The notes beneath the pieces are model-generated. The model was not told where the DNA came from and ran no database searches. It saw nothing but the letters and a program-made list of their open reading frames with translations. Made by a program: the position numbers and the translations under genes. A stretch of 64,000 nt of DNA from Gemmatimonadota bacterium (lineage in GTDB: Bacteria > Gemmatimonadota > Gemmatimonadetes > Gemmatimonadales > Gemmatimonadaceae): NCBI GenBank assembly GCA_003134685.1, contig PLCA01000002.1, forward strand, positions 459,966 through 523,965. Reading direction: 5' to 3'. Positions within the stretch are counted from its first letter, which is position 1. Each line of letters begins with the position of its first letter. This document shows, piece by piece, positions 16,844 through 25,503 of this stretch.

Positions 16844-17416
16844 CTATTGAGCTTGCGCTGCTGCCTCTGACACGCGCTCTCCTGACCTGGCATTTTCTGC
16901 CGCGACCACCTCATCGGCAGGCACACTCTGCCCCAGCCGCTTCGCGAAAATCAGCTTGTCATCACCGGGCTTGTAGTATTCCGGAATCTTTCCCACGAGC
17001 TCGTAACCTGTCTTCTCGTAAAACTGAATCGTCCCGCCATAGGTCTCTTGGGACGATGTTTCAATCAGTAGCATCTTCCCCCCGCGGCGCACGGTCTCCT
17101 CCTCCGTGAACTTTAGCAGGCGCTTCCCGACTCCCCCACGATGCTTCGACTTGTCGACCGCGATCCAGTACAGATCGAATGTCGATTCCGTCAGCGGCGT
17201 CGGACCGAACGACACGTAGCCCAGTACCTCCGAGCTGTCGGCGTCACGCGCCTCCAGAACGTACGTGAGATATCCACTGTGCTCGCCGAGCTCCAGCCAC
17301 TCGTCAATCAACTCGAGCGCGGTCGCGACTTCCTCAGGTGTGAAATTCCCGGCGTTCTCGAGAATCCTGAACACGCCGCTGCGGTCGGCCGCAACGAGCG
17401 GCCTGATGGTCCGATT
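16844..17416 (-). CDS. GNAT family N-acetyltransferase
   Basis: About 190 residues from the ATG at 17416 (MNRTIRPL...). A longer reading from 17464 would start inside a 38 bp tandem repeat and adds only MPVLAAPPQLIVFEP, so the inner start is preferred. GNAT motifs are present: YVSFGPTPLTESTFDLYWIAVD (strands 4-5), the acetyl-CoA loop SKHRGGVGKRLLKF, and IQFYEKTGYELVGKIPEYY. The substrate is unknown. It is followed by a degenerate attC-like site and preceded by three 38 bp repeats. Confidence 0.85.
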   Translation of the reverse strand, partial: NRTIRPLVAADRSGVFRILENAGNFTPEEVATALELIDEWLELGEHSGYLTYVLEARDADSSEVLGYVSFGPTPLTESTFDLYWIAVDKSKHRGGVGKRLLKFTEEETVRRGGKMLLIETSSQETYGGTIQFYEKTGYELVGKIPEYYKPGDDKLIFAKRLGQSVPADEVVAAENARSGERVSEAAAQAQ

Positions 17417-17433
17417 CATCGGTTCGAATACTA

Positions 17434-17545
17434 TTAGCTGTGGAGGTGCGGCGAGAACGGGCATTTGTTGATTAGCTGTGGACGTGCGGCGAGGACGGGC
17501 ATTCTTTGATAAGCTGTGAAGGTGCGGCGCGGGCTGGCATGCTCG
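17434..17545. repeat. three tandem 38 bp repeats upstream of the GNAT gene
   Basis: Three head-to-tail copies begin at 17434, 17472 and 17510. The unit is TTAGCTGTGGAGGTGCGGCG plus 18 more bases; copies 1 and 2 differ at four positions and copy 3 is more diverged. On the minus strand each unit carries ATGCC at the same place, so it repeats a possible start region. The period is not a multiple of three. Confidence 0.85.
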
Positions 17546-17553
17546 TATTCCAA

Positions 17554-18951
17554 TTATATCTGAAGCGATCTGCCGAGCACGCCGAGCGCGGCTTCCTTTA
17601 CAGCTTCGCTCAGCGTCGGGTGCGAATGTACCGTGATTCCAATGTCTTCGGATGATCCGCGGTACTCGAACGCCAGCACCGCCTCCTGGATCAGCTCCGA
17701 CACCCCCGGCCCTATCATGTGGGCGCCGAGCAGCTCGTCGGTGTCGGCGTCGGCGATGAACTTGACGAAACCCGCGGTGTCACCCGCGGTGCGCGCCCGC
17801 GCATTCGCGGAGAAGGGAAACTTGCCCGTCTTGTACTTCCGCCCGCTCGCCTTCACCTCATGCTCGGCCAATCCAACCGTCGCGATCTCAGGCCAGGTGT
17901 ACACCACCGAGGGCATCGACTTGTAATCGATGTGTGACTTCTGCCCCGCGATCACTTCGACCGCGACGACTCCTTCGTCCTCTGCCTTATGCGCGAGGAG
18001 CTTCCCGCCGACCACGTCTCCGATCGCGTAAACGTTGGGGATGTTGGTGCGCATCTGAGCGTCCACCAGAATCTCGCCCCGCTTGCTGACGCCGAGACCC
18101 AGCGCTGCCGCATCGATTCCGGTCATCGCTGACTTCCGGCCAACCGAAACCAACACATAGTCCGCCTCGATCTTCTCCGACTTTCCATCCTTCTCGACGT
18201 CGACGAGCACCCGATTCGCGTCGATCTTCGCGCCCGTGACTTTCGACCCGACACGAATATCGAGCCCCTGCTTCCGAAAGATCTTGTCCGCTTCCTTGAT
18301 GATCTCTTCGTCGTTGCCGGGAAGTATCGTCGGCATCAGCTCGACGACAGTCACCTTCGCTCCGAGCCGGCGCCAGACGGATCCGAGCTCGAGCCCGATC
18401 ACGCCGCCGCCGATTACCAGCAGGTGCTTCGGCACCTCAGGAATCTTGAGGGCTCCGATATTCGAAAGCACCCGCTTCTCGTCGAACTTGAGAAACGGCA
18501 GCTCCACCGAAACGGAGCCGGTCGCAATGATAACATTCTTCGCGCGATACGATTCTGCTTTGCCGTCAGTGCCGGCAACGTCGATGACGTTTCCTTTCTT
18601 CAAAGTCCCGCGACCTTTCGCCCACATGACCTTGTTCTTCCTGAACAGGTATTCGACTCCCCTCGTGTTCGCCCCCACGACGGCGTCCTTCCGCTTCATC
18701 ATCGTCCCCAGGTCCAGCTTCACATCGCCGATCGTCACCCCGTGCTCGGCCGCGTGCAGCCGCGCAAACTCATAGTGCTCCGAAGATGTGAGCAGCGCCT
18801 TCGATGGAATGCACCCGACGTTGACGCACGTGCCGCCAAGGGTCTTGTCCATCTCGATGCAAACTGTGTTGAGGCCCAGCTGGCCGGCGCGTATTGCTGC
18901 TACATATCCACCGGGTCCGCCGCCGATGATCGCTACATCGCAGTCGACCAT
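17554..18951 (-). CDS. lpdA: dihydrolipoyl dehydrogenase (E3)
   Basis: A 465-residue FAD flavoprotein that reoxidises dihydrolipoamide on 2-oxoacid dehydrogenase complexes, with NAD+ as acceptor. The FAD-binding GGGPGG is at 10-15, the redox disulfide is Cys42/Cys47 in GGTCVNVGCIPSK, and the NAD motif VIGGGVIGLELGS lies near 180. The C-terminal active-site region HSHPTLSEAVKEAA is intact. The start codon directly follows the stop of the E2 gene (no gap), so the two are translated from one message. The call is firm. Confidence 0.97.
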   Translation of the reverse strand: MVDCDVAIIGGGPGGYVAAIRAGQLGLNTVCIEMDKTLGGTCVNVGCIPSKALLTSSEHYEFARLHAAEHGVTIGDVKLDLGTMMKRKDAVVGANTRGVEYLFRKNKVMWAKGRGTLKKGNVIDVAGTDGKAESYRAKNVIIATGSVSVELPFLKFDEKRVLSNIGALKIPEVPKHLLVIGGGVIGLELGSVWRRLGAKVTVVELMPTILPGNDEEIIKEADKIFRKQGLDIRVGSKVTGAKIDANRVLVDVEKDGKSEKIEADYVLVSVGRKSAMTGIDAAALGLGVSKRGEILVDAQMRTNIPNVYAIGDVVGGKLLAHKAEDEGVVAVEVIAGQKSHIDYKSMPSVVYTWPEIATVGLAEHEVKASGRKYKTGKFPFSANARARTAGDTAGFVKFIADADTDELLGAHMIGPGVSELIQEAVLAFEYRGSSEDIGITVHSHPTLSEAVKEAALGVLGRSLQI

Positions 18952-20226
18952 CTATTCGATAAGCATCGCGGCCGGATCTTCGATGAGCTCCTTCACGCGT
19001 ACGAGGAACAGCACCGCCTGCTGGCCTTCGACGATGCGGTGGTCGTAAGAAAGCGCGATGTACATCATCGGCCGGATCACGACCTGGCCATTCACTGCAA
19101 CAGGCCGGTCCTGCGTCTTGTGAAGGCCGAGTATGCCGACCTGCGGATAGTTGATGATCGGCGTCGAGACGAGAGAGCCGAATACACCACCATTTGTGAT
19201 CGTGAAAGTTCCGCCGGTGAGATCATCCATGGTGAGCTTGCCGTCGCGCGCGCGCTTGGCGACCTCCGCAATCTCGCGACTCAAGTCGATCGTTCCCTTG
19301 CGATCCGCATCCTTGACGTTGGGAACGACCAGCCCCTGCTCGGATGCGACCGCGATTCCCATGTTGACGTAGTGCTTGTAGATGATGCTGTCGCCATCCA
19401 CCTGCGAGTTGACCGTCGGGAACTGCTTCAATGCCTGACACGCCGCGCGCACAAAGAACGGCATGAACGTCAGCTTGACGCCGTGCTCCTTCTCGACCTT
19501 CTCTTTATACTTCTCGCGCAGCGCGTTGATCGCCGACATATCGACTTCGTTGAACGTCGTGAGATGAGCTGTCGCGTGCTGCGACTGAAGCAGATTCTCA
19601 GCGATGCGCTTCCGGCGCGTGGACATCTTCTCGCGTGTCTCGCGCTCGCCCGGCGCCGCGCCATTTCCGCCACGCGAAGGCGAACTCGGAGTGGCGGTCG
19701 AGGCCCGCGCGGCCACGGGTGCTCGCTCAGCACCGGCAGGTGCGGCCAGCACGTCCGGTTTCGACACGACGCCACCGCGCCCGGTTCCGGCAATCGCCGC
19801 GATGTCGATTCCGCGCTCGTCAGCAATTCGACGCGCCGCCGGTGATGACTTGGTCGTTCCAGATTGGGCAGCAGGAGGAGGAGGAGGCGCACTGCGCGAA
19901 GACGCGGGTGGCGCAGCAGGCGTCGGAGCTGGGGCCTGAGCCTGGCTCGCCGGCGCTCCTGCCTGCGCCGCGCCAACGCCAGCAGGGATGGCAGTCTCGT
20001 CCAGCTCGCCAAGCACGTCGTCCACGTGCACGACTTCACCCTCGTTCTTCAACCGCTTGGCGAGAACACCGGGTTTGAGTGCCGGGACTTCTACGGTGAT
20101 CTTGTCGGTCTCGAGATCGACAAGCGTATCGCCGGCGGCAACGACGTCACCCTCCTTCTTGACCCACCGGGACACGGTGGCTTCGACGATCGACTCGCCT
20201 AGAGGGGGAACTTTTATGGGGAGCAT
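18952..20226 (-). CDS. sucB: dihydrolipoyllysine-residue succinyltransferase (E2 of 2-oxoglutarate dehydrogenase)
   Basis: A 424-residue E2 subunit. The lipoyl domain spans 1-77 with lipoylated Lys42 in ETDK. A long Ala/Pro linker (about 80-125) leads to the E3-binding domain (about 125-165, ARRIADERGIDIAAIAGTG). The catalytic domain (about 200-424) ends with the active-site YDHRIVEG. ETDKITVEVPA and the short domain order fit the succinyl- rather than the acetyl-transferase branch. It pairs with lpdA downstream. The E1 gene (sucA) is not adjacent: upstream is a divergent oxidoreductase. Confidence 0.93.
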   Translation of the reverse strand: MLPIKVPPLGESIVEATVSRWVKKEGDVVAAGDTLVDLETDKITVEVPALKPGVLAKRLKNEGEVVHVDDVLGELDETAIPAGVGAAQAGAPASQAQAPAPTPAAPPASSRSAPPPPPAAQSGTTKSSPAARRIADERGIDIAAIAGTGRGGVVSKPDVLAAPAGAERAPVAARASTATPSSPSRGGNGAAPGERETREKMSTRRKRIAENLLQSQHATAHLTTFNEVDMSAINALREKYKEKVEKEHGVKLTFMPFFVRAACQALKQFPTVNSQVDGDSIIYKHYVNMGIAVASEQGLVVPNVKDADRKGTIDLSREIAEVAKRARDGKLTMDDLTGGTFTITNGGVFGSLVSTPIINYPQVGILGLHKTQDRPVAVNGQVVIRPMMYIALSYDHRIVEGQQAVLFLVRVKELIEDPAAMLIE

Positions 20227-20291
20227 TCAGTCTGATCCGGGCGGATGGAAATCAAAGTCGGTATCTTCGTCATGCGTGTCGCTCTACCTAC

Positions 20292-20410
20292 GGAACGTAT
20301 GACTCTTGAATACGTAGGTGACGCCTATAGAACGTATCAATTCACTAACACTTATGTGATGCGCATAGAACGTATGATGCGGAACGTATGATGCGATAAC
20401 GTATGATGCG
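20292..20410. repeat. short direct repeats GAACGTATGATGCG in a divergent promoter region
   Basis: Tandem copies of GAACGTATGATGCG occur at 20368-20381, 20382-20395 and, with ATAACG at its start, 20396-20410. Two degenerate copies (GAACGTATGACT near 20293 and GAACGTATCAAT near 20329) lie upstream. They fill the 210 bp gap between sucB (minus) and the oxidoreductase (plus). They could be operator sites or slippage repeats. Confidence 0.8.
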
Positions 20411-20436
20411 ACTGAATATAACGCTCCGATAATCGC

Positions 20437-21486
20437 GTGCGAGGACTCACCATCTCGGCGCACGGCGGGCTCGACCAGATCGAGTACCGCACCGATCTGC
20501 CGAAGCCGGAGCCCAAGCTCGGCGAGATCCGCGTCCGCGTCAGAGCGGCGGCGCTCAACCATCTGGACCTGTTCGTCGTCGCCGGAATGCCGGGGGTCAA
20601 GATCACCCCACCCTGGATTCTCGGGGCCGACGCCACGGGAGTCGTGGACGCCATCGGCGACCTCAGAGGAACCTCTGACAACCAGCTCAAGGTCGGCGAC
20701 ACTGTCATCGTCAACCCGGGCCTGAGCGACCATACCTGCGAGTTTTGCCAGGCCGGCGAGCACTCGCTCTGCGTCCACTTCAAGCTGCTCGGAGAGCACG
20801 CGCCCGGAACGCTGGCGGAATACATCGTGATTCCGGCGCACAACGCGCGCAGCATTCCGAAAGACAGGCCGGTCGAGCAAGCCGCTGCGTTCACCCTCTC
20901 CACCCTTACCGCGTGGCGAATGGTCGTGACACGCGCCCGCGTCAAGAAAACCGACAACGTTCTGATCTGGGGAATCGGCGGCGGAGTCGCGCTGGCCGCG
21001 CTCGAGATCGTGCGCACAATCGGCGCGACGCCGTGGGTCACATCCCACAGCGACGAGAAGCTGGCGCTGGCGCGTGGACTGGGCGCCGAGCATGTGATCA
21101 ACTACGCGACGACCGACGTGGGAAAGGAGATCAGGGCGCGCACGAACAAGCGCGGAGTGGATGTCGTGTTCGACACCGTCGGCGAAGCTACCTGGGCGCA
21201 GTCACTCGGCGCGCTCGCGAGGCGCGGCCGACTGGTGACGTGCGGCGCGACGTCGGGCCCGATCGTTCAGATGGATGTTCGACGGCTCTTCTGGAATCAG
21301 TGGGACATCATGGGCTCGACGATGGGGAACGACGCCGAATTCGACGCCGTCACCAGCGAATTTCACGCGGGCCACTTGATGCCCCTCGTCGATTCGGTGT
21401 TCGACATCTCGCAGGGACGACAGGCATTCGAGCGGCTCCAGAGCGGCCAGCAGTTCGGCAAGATCGTCGTGCGGATTCCTGACTGA
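20437..21486 (+). CDS. zinc-type medium-chain dehydrogenase/reductase
   Basis: A 349-residue MDR-family oxidoreductase with a GTG start. The structural zinc lobe HTCEFCQAGEHSLC (about 97-110) is present. The catalytic zinc Cys near position 40 of typical alcohol dehydrogenases is missing (NHLDLFVVAGMPG), so it is closer to the quinone reductase-like or ADH-like branch. The cofactor motif WGIGGGVALAALE is near 180. The substrate is unknown. It lies behind the GAACGTATGATGCG repeats and overlaps the next gene's start by one base (TGATG). Confidence 0.85.
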   Translation: MRGLTISAHGGLDQIEYRTDLPKPEPKLGEIRVRVRAAALNHLDLFVVAGMPGVKITPPWILGADATGVVDAIGDLRGTSDNQLKVGDTVIVNPGLSDHTCEFCQAGEHSLCVHFKLLGEHAPGTLAEYIVIPAHNARSIPKDRPVEQAAAFTLSTLTAWRMVVTRARVKKTDNVLIWGIGGGVALAALEIVRTIGATPWVTSHSDEKLALARGLGAEHVINYATTDVGKEIRARTNKRGVDVVFDTVGEATWAQSLGALARRGRLVTCGATSGPIVQMDVRRLFWNQWDIMGSTMGNDAEFDAVTSEFHAGHLMPLVDSVFDISQGRQAFERLQSGQQFGKIVVRIPD

Positions 21487-21764
21487 TGGTGGACGATGAT
21501 CCCGCGAAACGGACACGGGCGGGCGGCGATCAGCCACCTGACAAAGGCCTCGCGCAGTACAGTGCCGGCGAGCTGCAACAGATCCGCGACGAGTTTACAT
21601 CCGGGAAAATGCCCCTCTGTCCCCGCTGCAGTGTCGCAATGTCGCGCCGCGAGATCGGGGGCGGGTCTTTCGGTCTGGGTTATGCGCGCCAGCGAGACTG
21701 GCTGATCTGCGGTAAATGCCGCCGCAGCGCGATCTTCGACGTACACCGCGGAACCCGAACTTAA
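21486..21764 (+). CDS. small zinc-ribbon protein, function unknown
   Basis: A 92-residue protein with two CxxC knuckles (CPRC and CGKC) about 30 residues apart in its second half, which suggests one zinc ribbon. The first half is charged and low in complexity. The start codon shares a base with the stop of the oxidoreductase gene, so it is probably translated from the same message. I do not recognise a named family. Confidence 0.7.
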   Translation: MVDDDPAKRTRAGGDQPPDKGLAQYSAGELQQIRDEFTSGKMPLCPRCSVAMSRREIGGGSFGLGYARQRDWLICGKCRRSAIFDVHRGTRT

Positions 21765-21866
21765 AAGGGGCGAAATAAGGCGCGCACCGGTATCTTTGCG
21801 GGGTATTCCGGTCCCATTAGAGTGTCACGAGACTCGAGCGCGAACCCCGCTTTACCCAAACTCCAA

Positions 21867-23234
21867 ATGACGTCATTTCGACGCCTCGCGACAACGGGCG
21901 CCCTGCTGTGTTTCGCCGCTGCTGATCTTCGCGCCCAGGTCATCGAGCGACCCGTTCCCTTCGACAGCGCCGGGCAGGTGGTCGTCATGACGCCGTACAT
22001 CGCCGAGCGCGCCGCGTTGCGCGCTCCATGGTGGCCCGTCTCGGGAGACTTCACCGAAGCCCGGCTGTACACCGTCAACGACTCGAGTTACGTGCTCACG
22101 GTGGGGCGCCGATCGGGGGTCATCGAGCGCTACGCGATCACGTCGGTAGATCGCGACGCGATTCGCGCGATCGTGTCACGACTGCCGCACGACGTGATCA
22201 CCGCGCGGAACGAAGCCCGCAATGCCTTCGTCAAGAACCAGGCGCTTCTCGGCATTTTTGCGTACGGACCAGCGTTCTCGCTCTCAATCGCCGACAACGG
22301 AGCCGGCGCTGCCGCCGGATACTTCGTCGTTGCCGGTGGAACGTTTTTCGCCGCATCCGAGATCTCCCGGAGAATGTTTATCTCGCGCGCGCAAAGCGAC
22401 CTCGCCTTCAACATGGGGCACAACGGAACCCTCGCTGGCTGGGCGGCCTTGTACGTCTTGAACGGGAGCAAACGCCCTCAAGCCGCGGGTGCATTCATCG
22501 GAGGACTGGCGGGGGCGGCCTTGGGGCTGAGCGCCGGCCGCAACATGACTGAAGCCGATGCCGTTGGATCTGCATTCGGTTCCGACATGGGCGCGCTCAT
22601 CGGCTGGGGAACGACAGAGGCAATAAGAGGAAAGGAGACGTGCACCTTCGACCCTGTCTCGTTTGTGGAGACCTGCACGCGCACGCTCTCGAATCGCACC
22701 GAGGTAGCGATGATTCTTGCCTCGGGAATCGTCGGCTATCCGCTAGGTCTGCTCTATCCGCGCAACGCGCGTTATCATGTCACGCCTGGCGACATTCAGA
22801 CACTGTGGGGTACGGCGCTCCTCGGCATGACGACGACCAGCGCATTTCTGGGCGCGAAAAGCAGTGGGCGCGCGCGCGCCGCGACCGCGACGACAGGCGG
22901 AGTTCTCGGGATCATCGCCGGCGACAGGTTCCTGGTTCAGCGTTACGATCACAGCCGCACCGACGGGGGACGCGTCGTCCTGGGCACCGTGGCTGGCGGA
23001 CTGATGGGGGCCGGTGTCGCGACCCTCTTCAATACCGATAATCCGGATCCGCATTTCGTCCTCGGGCTCGCGGCGGTCGGTGGCCTGGCCGGGACCATCA
23101 TTACGGAGCACTATCTGGACCCGTCCTCCGACGCCGGACCTCCGCGGTTTCATGTAACTTTCAACCCTGCGAGCATCGCGCTCCTGGCCGCCCGCTCCCC
23201 AGGGAATCACGCCCTACTCAATGTGAGGTTCTAG
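21867..23234 (+). CDS. exported or membrane glycine/alanine-rich protein, unknown
   Basis: About 455 residues from ATG 21867, which gives a clean signal peptide (MTSFRRLATTGALLCFAAADLRAQ). An in-frame GTG at 21822 would add a polar leader and is less likely. After a small beta-rich region (about 20-100), the chain has repeated Gly/Ala-rich hydrophobic stretches such as GAFIGGLAGAALGLSAG and GTVAGGLMGAGVATLF. These recall glycine-zipper segments or a small outer-membrane barrel. No family is recognised. Its last base overlaps the GTG start of the next gene. Confidence 0.65.
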   Translation: MTSFRRLATTGALLCFAAADLRAQVIERPVPFDSAGQVVVMTPYIAERAALRAPWWPVSGDFTEARLYTVNDSSYVLTVGRRSGVIERYAITSVDRDAIRAIVSRLPHDVITARNEARNAFVKNQALLGIFAYGPAFSLSIADNGAGAAAGYFVVAGGTFFAASEISRRMFISRAQSDLAFNMGHNGTLAGWAALYVLNGSKRPQAAGAFIGGLAGAALGLSAGRNMTEADAVGSAFGSDMGALIGWGTTEAIRGKETCTFDPVSFVETCTRTLSNRTEVAMILASGIVGYPLGLLYPRNARYHVTPGDIQTLWGTALLGMTTTSAFLGAKSSGRARAATATTGGVLGIIAGDRFLVQRYDHSRTDGGRVVLGTVAGGLMGAGVATLFNTDNPDPHFVLGLAAVGGLAGTIITEHYLDPSSDAGPPRFHVTFNPASIALLAARSPGNHALLNVRF

Positions 23235-24037
23235 TGGACACCACGACGACACTCACCTTCAGCGACAGAATGCAGGGCAGCTTCGAGCAGCTCTATCGCT
23301 ACGTGCCCGCACTCTTCGGCGCGCTGGTCATCCTCTTTGCCGGCTATCTCCTGGCGAGATTGCTGGAAAAGGGAACCGACCGTTTGATGAAAAGAATCCA
23401 TCTCAACACCATCCTCGAGCGGGGCGGTGTGATGGAGGCGGTGGAACGGTCGGGCTCGCGCGTCAACCCGACGCGCGTCGCGGGAAGTCTCGTCTTCTGG
23501 TTCGTGATGTTCGCGGTGATGCTCGTCGCCGCCAACGCGCTAGGACTCCAGTCGCTTGCCAACGTCTTCTCCGAGCTGGTGAGCTACATCCCGAGCGTCA
23601 TCGCCGCGATCGTAATCATGATCGTCGGCATCGTGCTCGGCAGCTTCGTCGGCGGTCTGATCATGGCGTCGGCCGGAGGACTCCACGGCGGACCGACACT
23701 GGCGCGCGTTGGAAAGGGCGGCGTCGTCCTGCTCGCTGCCTTCATGGCATTGCAGGAGCTGGGCGTAGCCACGGAGATCGTCACGACTGCGTTCGCGATT
23801 CTGTTCGGTGCGATCGCGTTCGCGATATCGCTTGCCTTCGGGCTCGGCAATCGCGAGCTCGCCGGCGAAGTCACGCGCAAATGGTACGGGCGCTACAAGG
23901 AAGAGCGCGACAACATCGAGCGCGAGAATCGCGATCTCGACAGGGCCGAAGGAATCGAGACGACTGAAGAGTACGTGCGACCCACCTACGGGATTCGTAA
24001 CACCGGCCCGCACGACGTAGTCCGCCCACCCGAGTGA
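23234..24037 (+). CDS. MscS-related TM-helix membrane protein
   Basis: A 267-residue membrane protein with four or five hydrophobic helices. It carries two copies of the conserved TM-helix repeat found near mechanosensitive channels (LFAGYLLARLLEKGTDRLMKR and IVIMIVGIVLGSFVGGLIMA). The MscS beta domain is absent. The C-terminus is a charged, coiled-coil-like tail. The start is GTG and overlaps the previous stop by one base. The next gene overlaps by four bases (GTGA). A role in osmotic response is only inferred. Confidence 0.8.
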   Translation: MDTTTTLTFSDRMQGSFEQLYRYVPALFGALVILFAGYLLARLLEKGTDRLMKRIHLNTILERGGVMEAVERSGSRVNPTRVAGSLVFWFVMFAVMLVAANALGLQSLANVFSELVSYIPSVIAAIVIMIVGIVLGSFVGGLIMASAGGLHGGPTLARVGKGGVVLLAAFMALQELGVATEIVTTAFAILFGAIAFAISLAFGLGNRELAGEVTRKWYGRYKEERDNIERENRDLDRAEGIETTEEYVRPTYGIRNTGPHDVVRPPE

Positions 24038-25494
24038 CCTCACCCGCCGCGGAATCACCAGGAGTGACGTCCGCGACAAGAGAGCTCGTGAGAGCGCTGT
24101 CGCTCCGCGATGCGATCGCGCTCGTCCTCACCGTCATTGGCACGGGTGTCTTCCTCAAGACCGCGCCGATGGCGCAGCTCGTGGGAAGTCCGTCCAAGGT
24201 ATTGCTCGCCTGGCTCGCCGCCGGACTTCTGTCACTTGCCGGCGCGCTGACCTACGCCGAGCTCGGCGCGATGATGCCCGAGGCGGGCGGTGAGTACGTG
24301 TTCCTGCGCGAAGCGTACGGCGACCTTCCCGCGTTTCTATTCGGCTGGTCGCTGGTGATGATCATGGCGAGCGGAGGACTCGCCGCGGTCTCGACTGCGC
24401 TCGCATCGTTTCTCGCTTCGTTCATTCCGCTCGATGCGGTCTTTACCACACACGATTTTCACACGCTGGGGCAAGTCGTGCACTGGCGACTCGGCATCCA
24501 GCAGGTCGTGGCGGTAGCGGTGATTCTTCTCTTTTCCTGGGTGAATTCGCGCGGCATTCAGTTGGGTCGCCGAGTTCAATGGTCTGCGACGATCGCCAAG
24601 CTGGGCGGGACAGCCGTCATCGTGCTCGGCGCGTTTCTCCTTTCACGCTCCGGATCCTGGGAGCATCTGAAGATGCCCGTCACGGCGGGAATCGCGCCCA
24701 CCGGAGTGGGCGCGTTCGGCGCCGCAATGCTCGCGGCTCTCTGGGCGTATCAGGGATGGTCGAACGTACCGATGATGGCGGGTGAGATCGAAAAACCGGA
24801 GCGAAATATCCCGCGCGCGCTAATCTTCGGCATGCTGATCGTGATCGTCGTGTATCTCATCACGAATCTCGCGTACTTCTACGCCCTGCCCTTCAGTGAG
24901 ATACTGACGTCAAACTCGACTGCGTACCGAGATGCGCTTCCGGTTGCCGCCAGGGCCGCGCAGACATTCTCGTCGTACGGCGCGCAGATCGTGTCGGTGG
25001 CGTTCATCATCGCCGCCATCGGAGCGCTCAACGGAATCACCATGATGAATGCGCGCGTTCCGTTCGCGATGGCGCGCGACGGACTCTTCTTCGGCCCGCT
25101 GGCGAATTTGAGCGCAACATCCAACGTGCCGGTTAACGCGATCTGGTTCCAGGGGATCTGGGCGTGCGTGCTCGCGCTGTCGGGGACCTTCGATCAGATC
25201 ACGACGTCGGTGATCTTCGCCGTCTGGGTCTTCACCGCGTTGGTCGGGTCGTCGCTCTTCGTGCTGCGGAGAAAGCTGCCTGCGGCTCCCCGCCGATACC
25301 GCACACCGGGTTATCCGGTCGTGCCGGCGCTCTTCGTGCTGGTGGCCCTGTGGTTGGTAATCAACGCCTTGACGGCCTCTCCGGTGGAATCCGCGGCGGG
25401 GCTTGTCCTCATCGCCCTCGGCCTGCCGTTGTATTTCTACTTTCGCGCGTCGGGCTGGTTAAGTCGGGCGCGGATGAAGGAAAGGCCGCACTAG
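24034..25494 (+). CDS. APC-superfamily amino acid permease
   Basis: A 486-residue transporter with about 12 membrane helices. The N-terminal signature is typical of the APC family (LSLRDAIALVLTVIGTGVFL, then YAELGAMMPEAGGEYVFLREAYG), as is the later YQGWSNVPMMAGEIEKPERNIP. It imports or exchanges amino acids at the inner membrane; the substrate cannot be read. A GTG start overlaps the preceding gene by four bases. It is convergent with the serine hydrolase gene. Confidence 0.9.
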   Translation: MTSPAAESPGVTSATRELVRALSLRDAIALVLTVIGTGVFLKTAPMAQLVGSPSKVLLAWLAAGLLSLAGALTYAELGAMMPEAGGEYVFLREAYGDLPAFLFGWSLVMIMASGGLAAVSTALASFLASFIPLDAVFTTHDFHTLGQVVHWRLGIQQVVAVAVILLFSWVNSRGIQLGRRVQWSATIAKLGGTAVIVLGAFLLSRSGSWEHLKMPVTAGIAPTGVGAFGAAMLAALWAYQGWSNVPMMAGEIEKPERNIPRALIFGMLIVIVVYLITNLAYFYALPFSEILTSNSTAYRDALPVAARAAQTFSSYGAQIVSVAFIIAAIGALNGITMMNARVPFAMARDGLFFGPLANLSATSNVPVNAIWFQGIWACVLALSGTFDQITTSVIFAVWVFTALVGSSLFVLRRKLPAAPRRYRTPGYPVVPALFVLVALWLVINALTASPVESAAGLVLIALGLPLYFYFRASGWLSRARMKERPH

Positions 25495-25503
25495 GCGGCG
25501 CTG

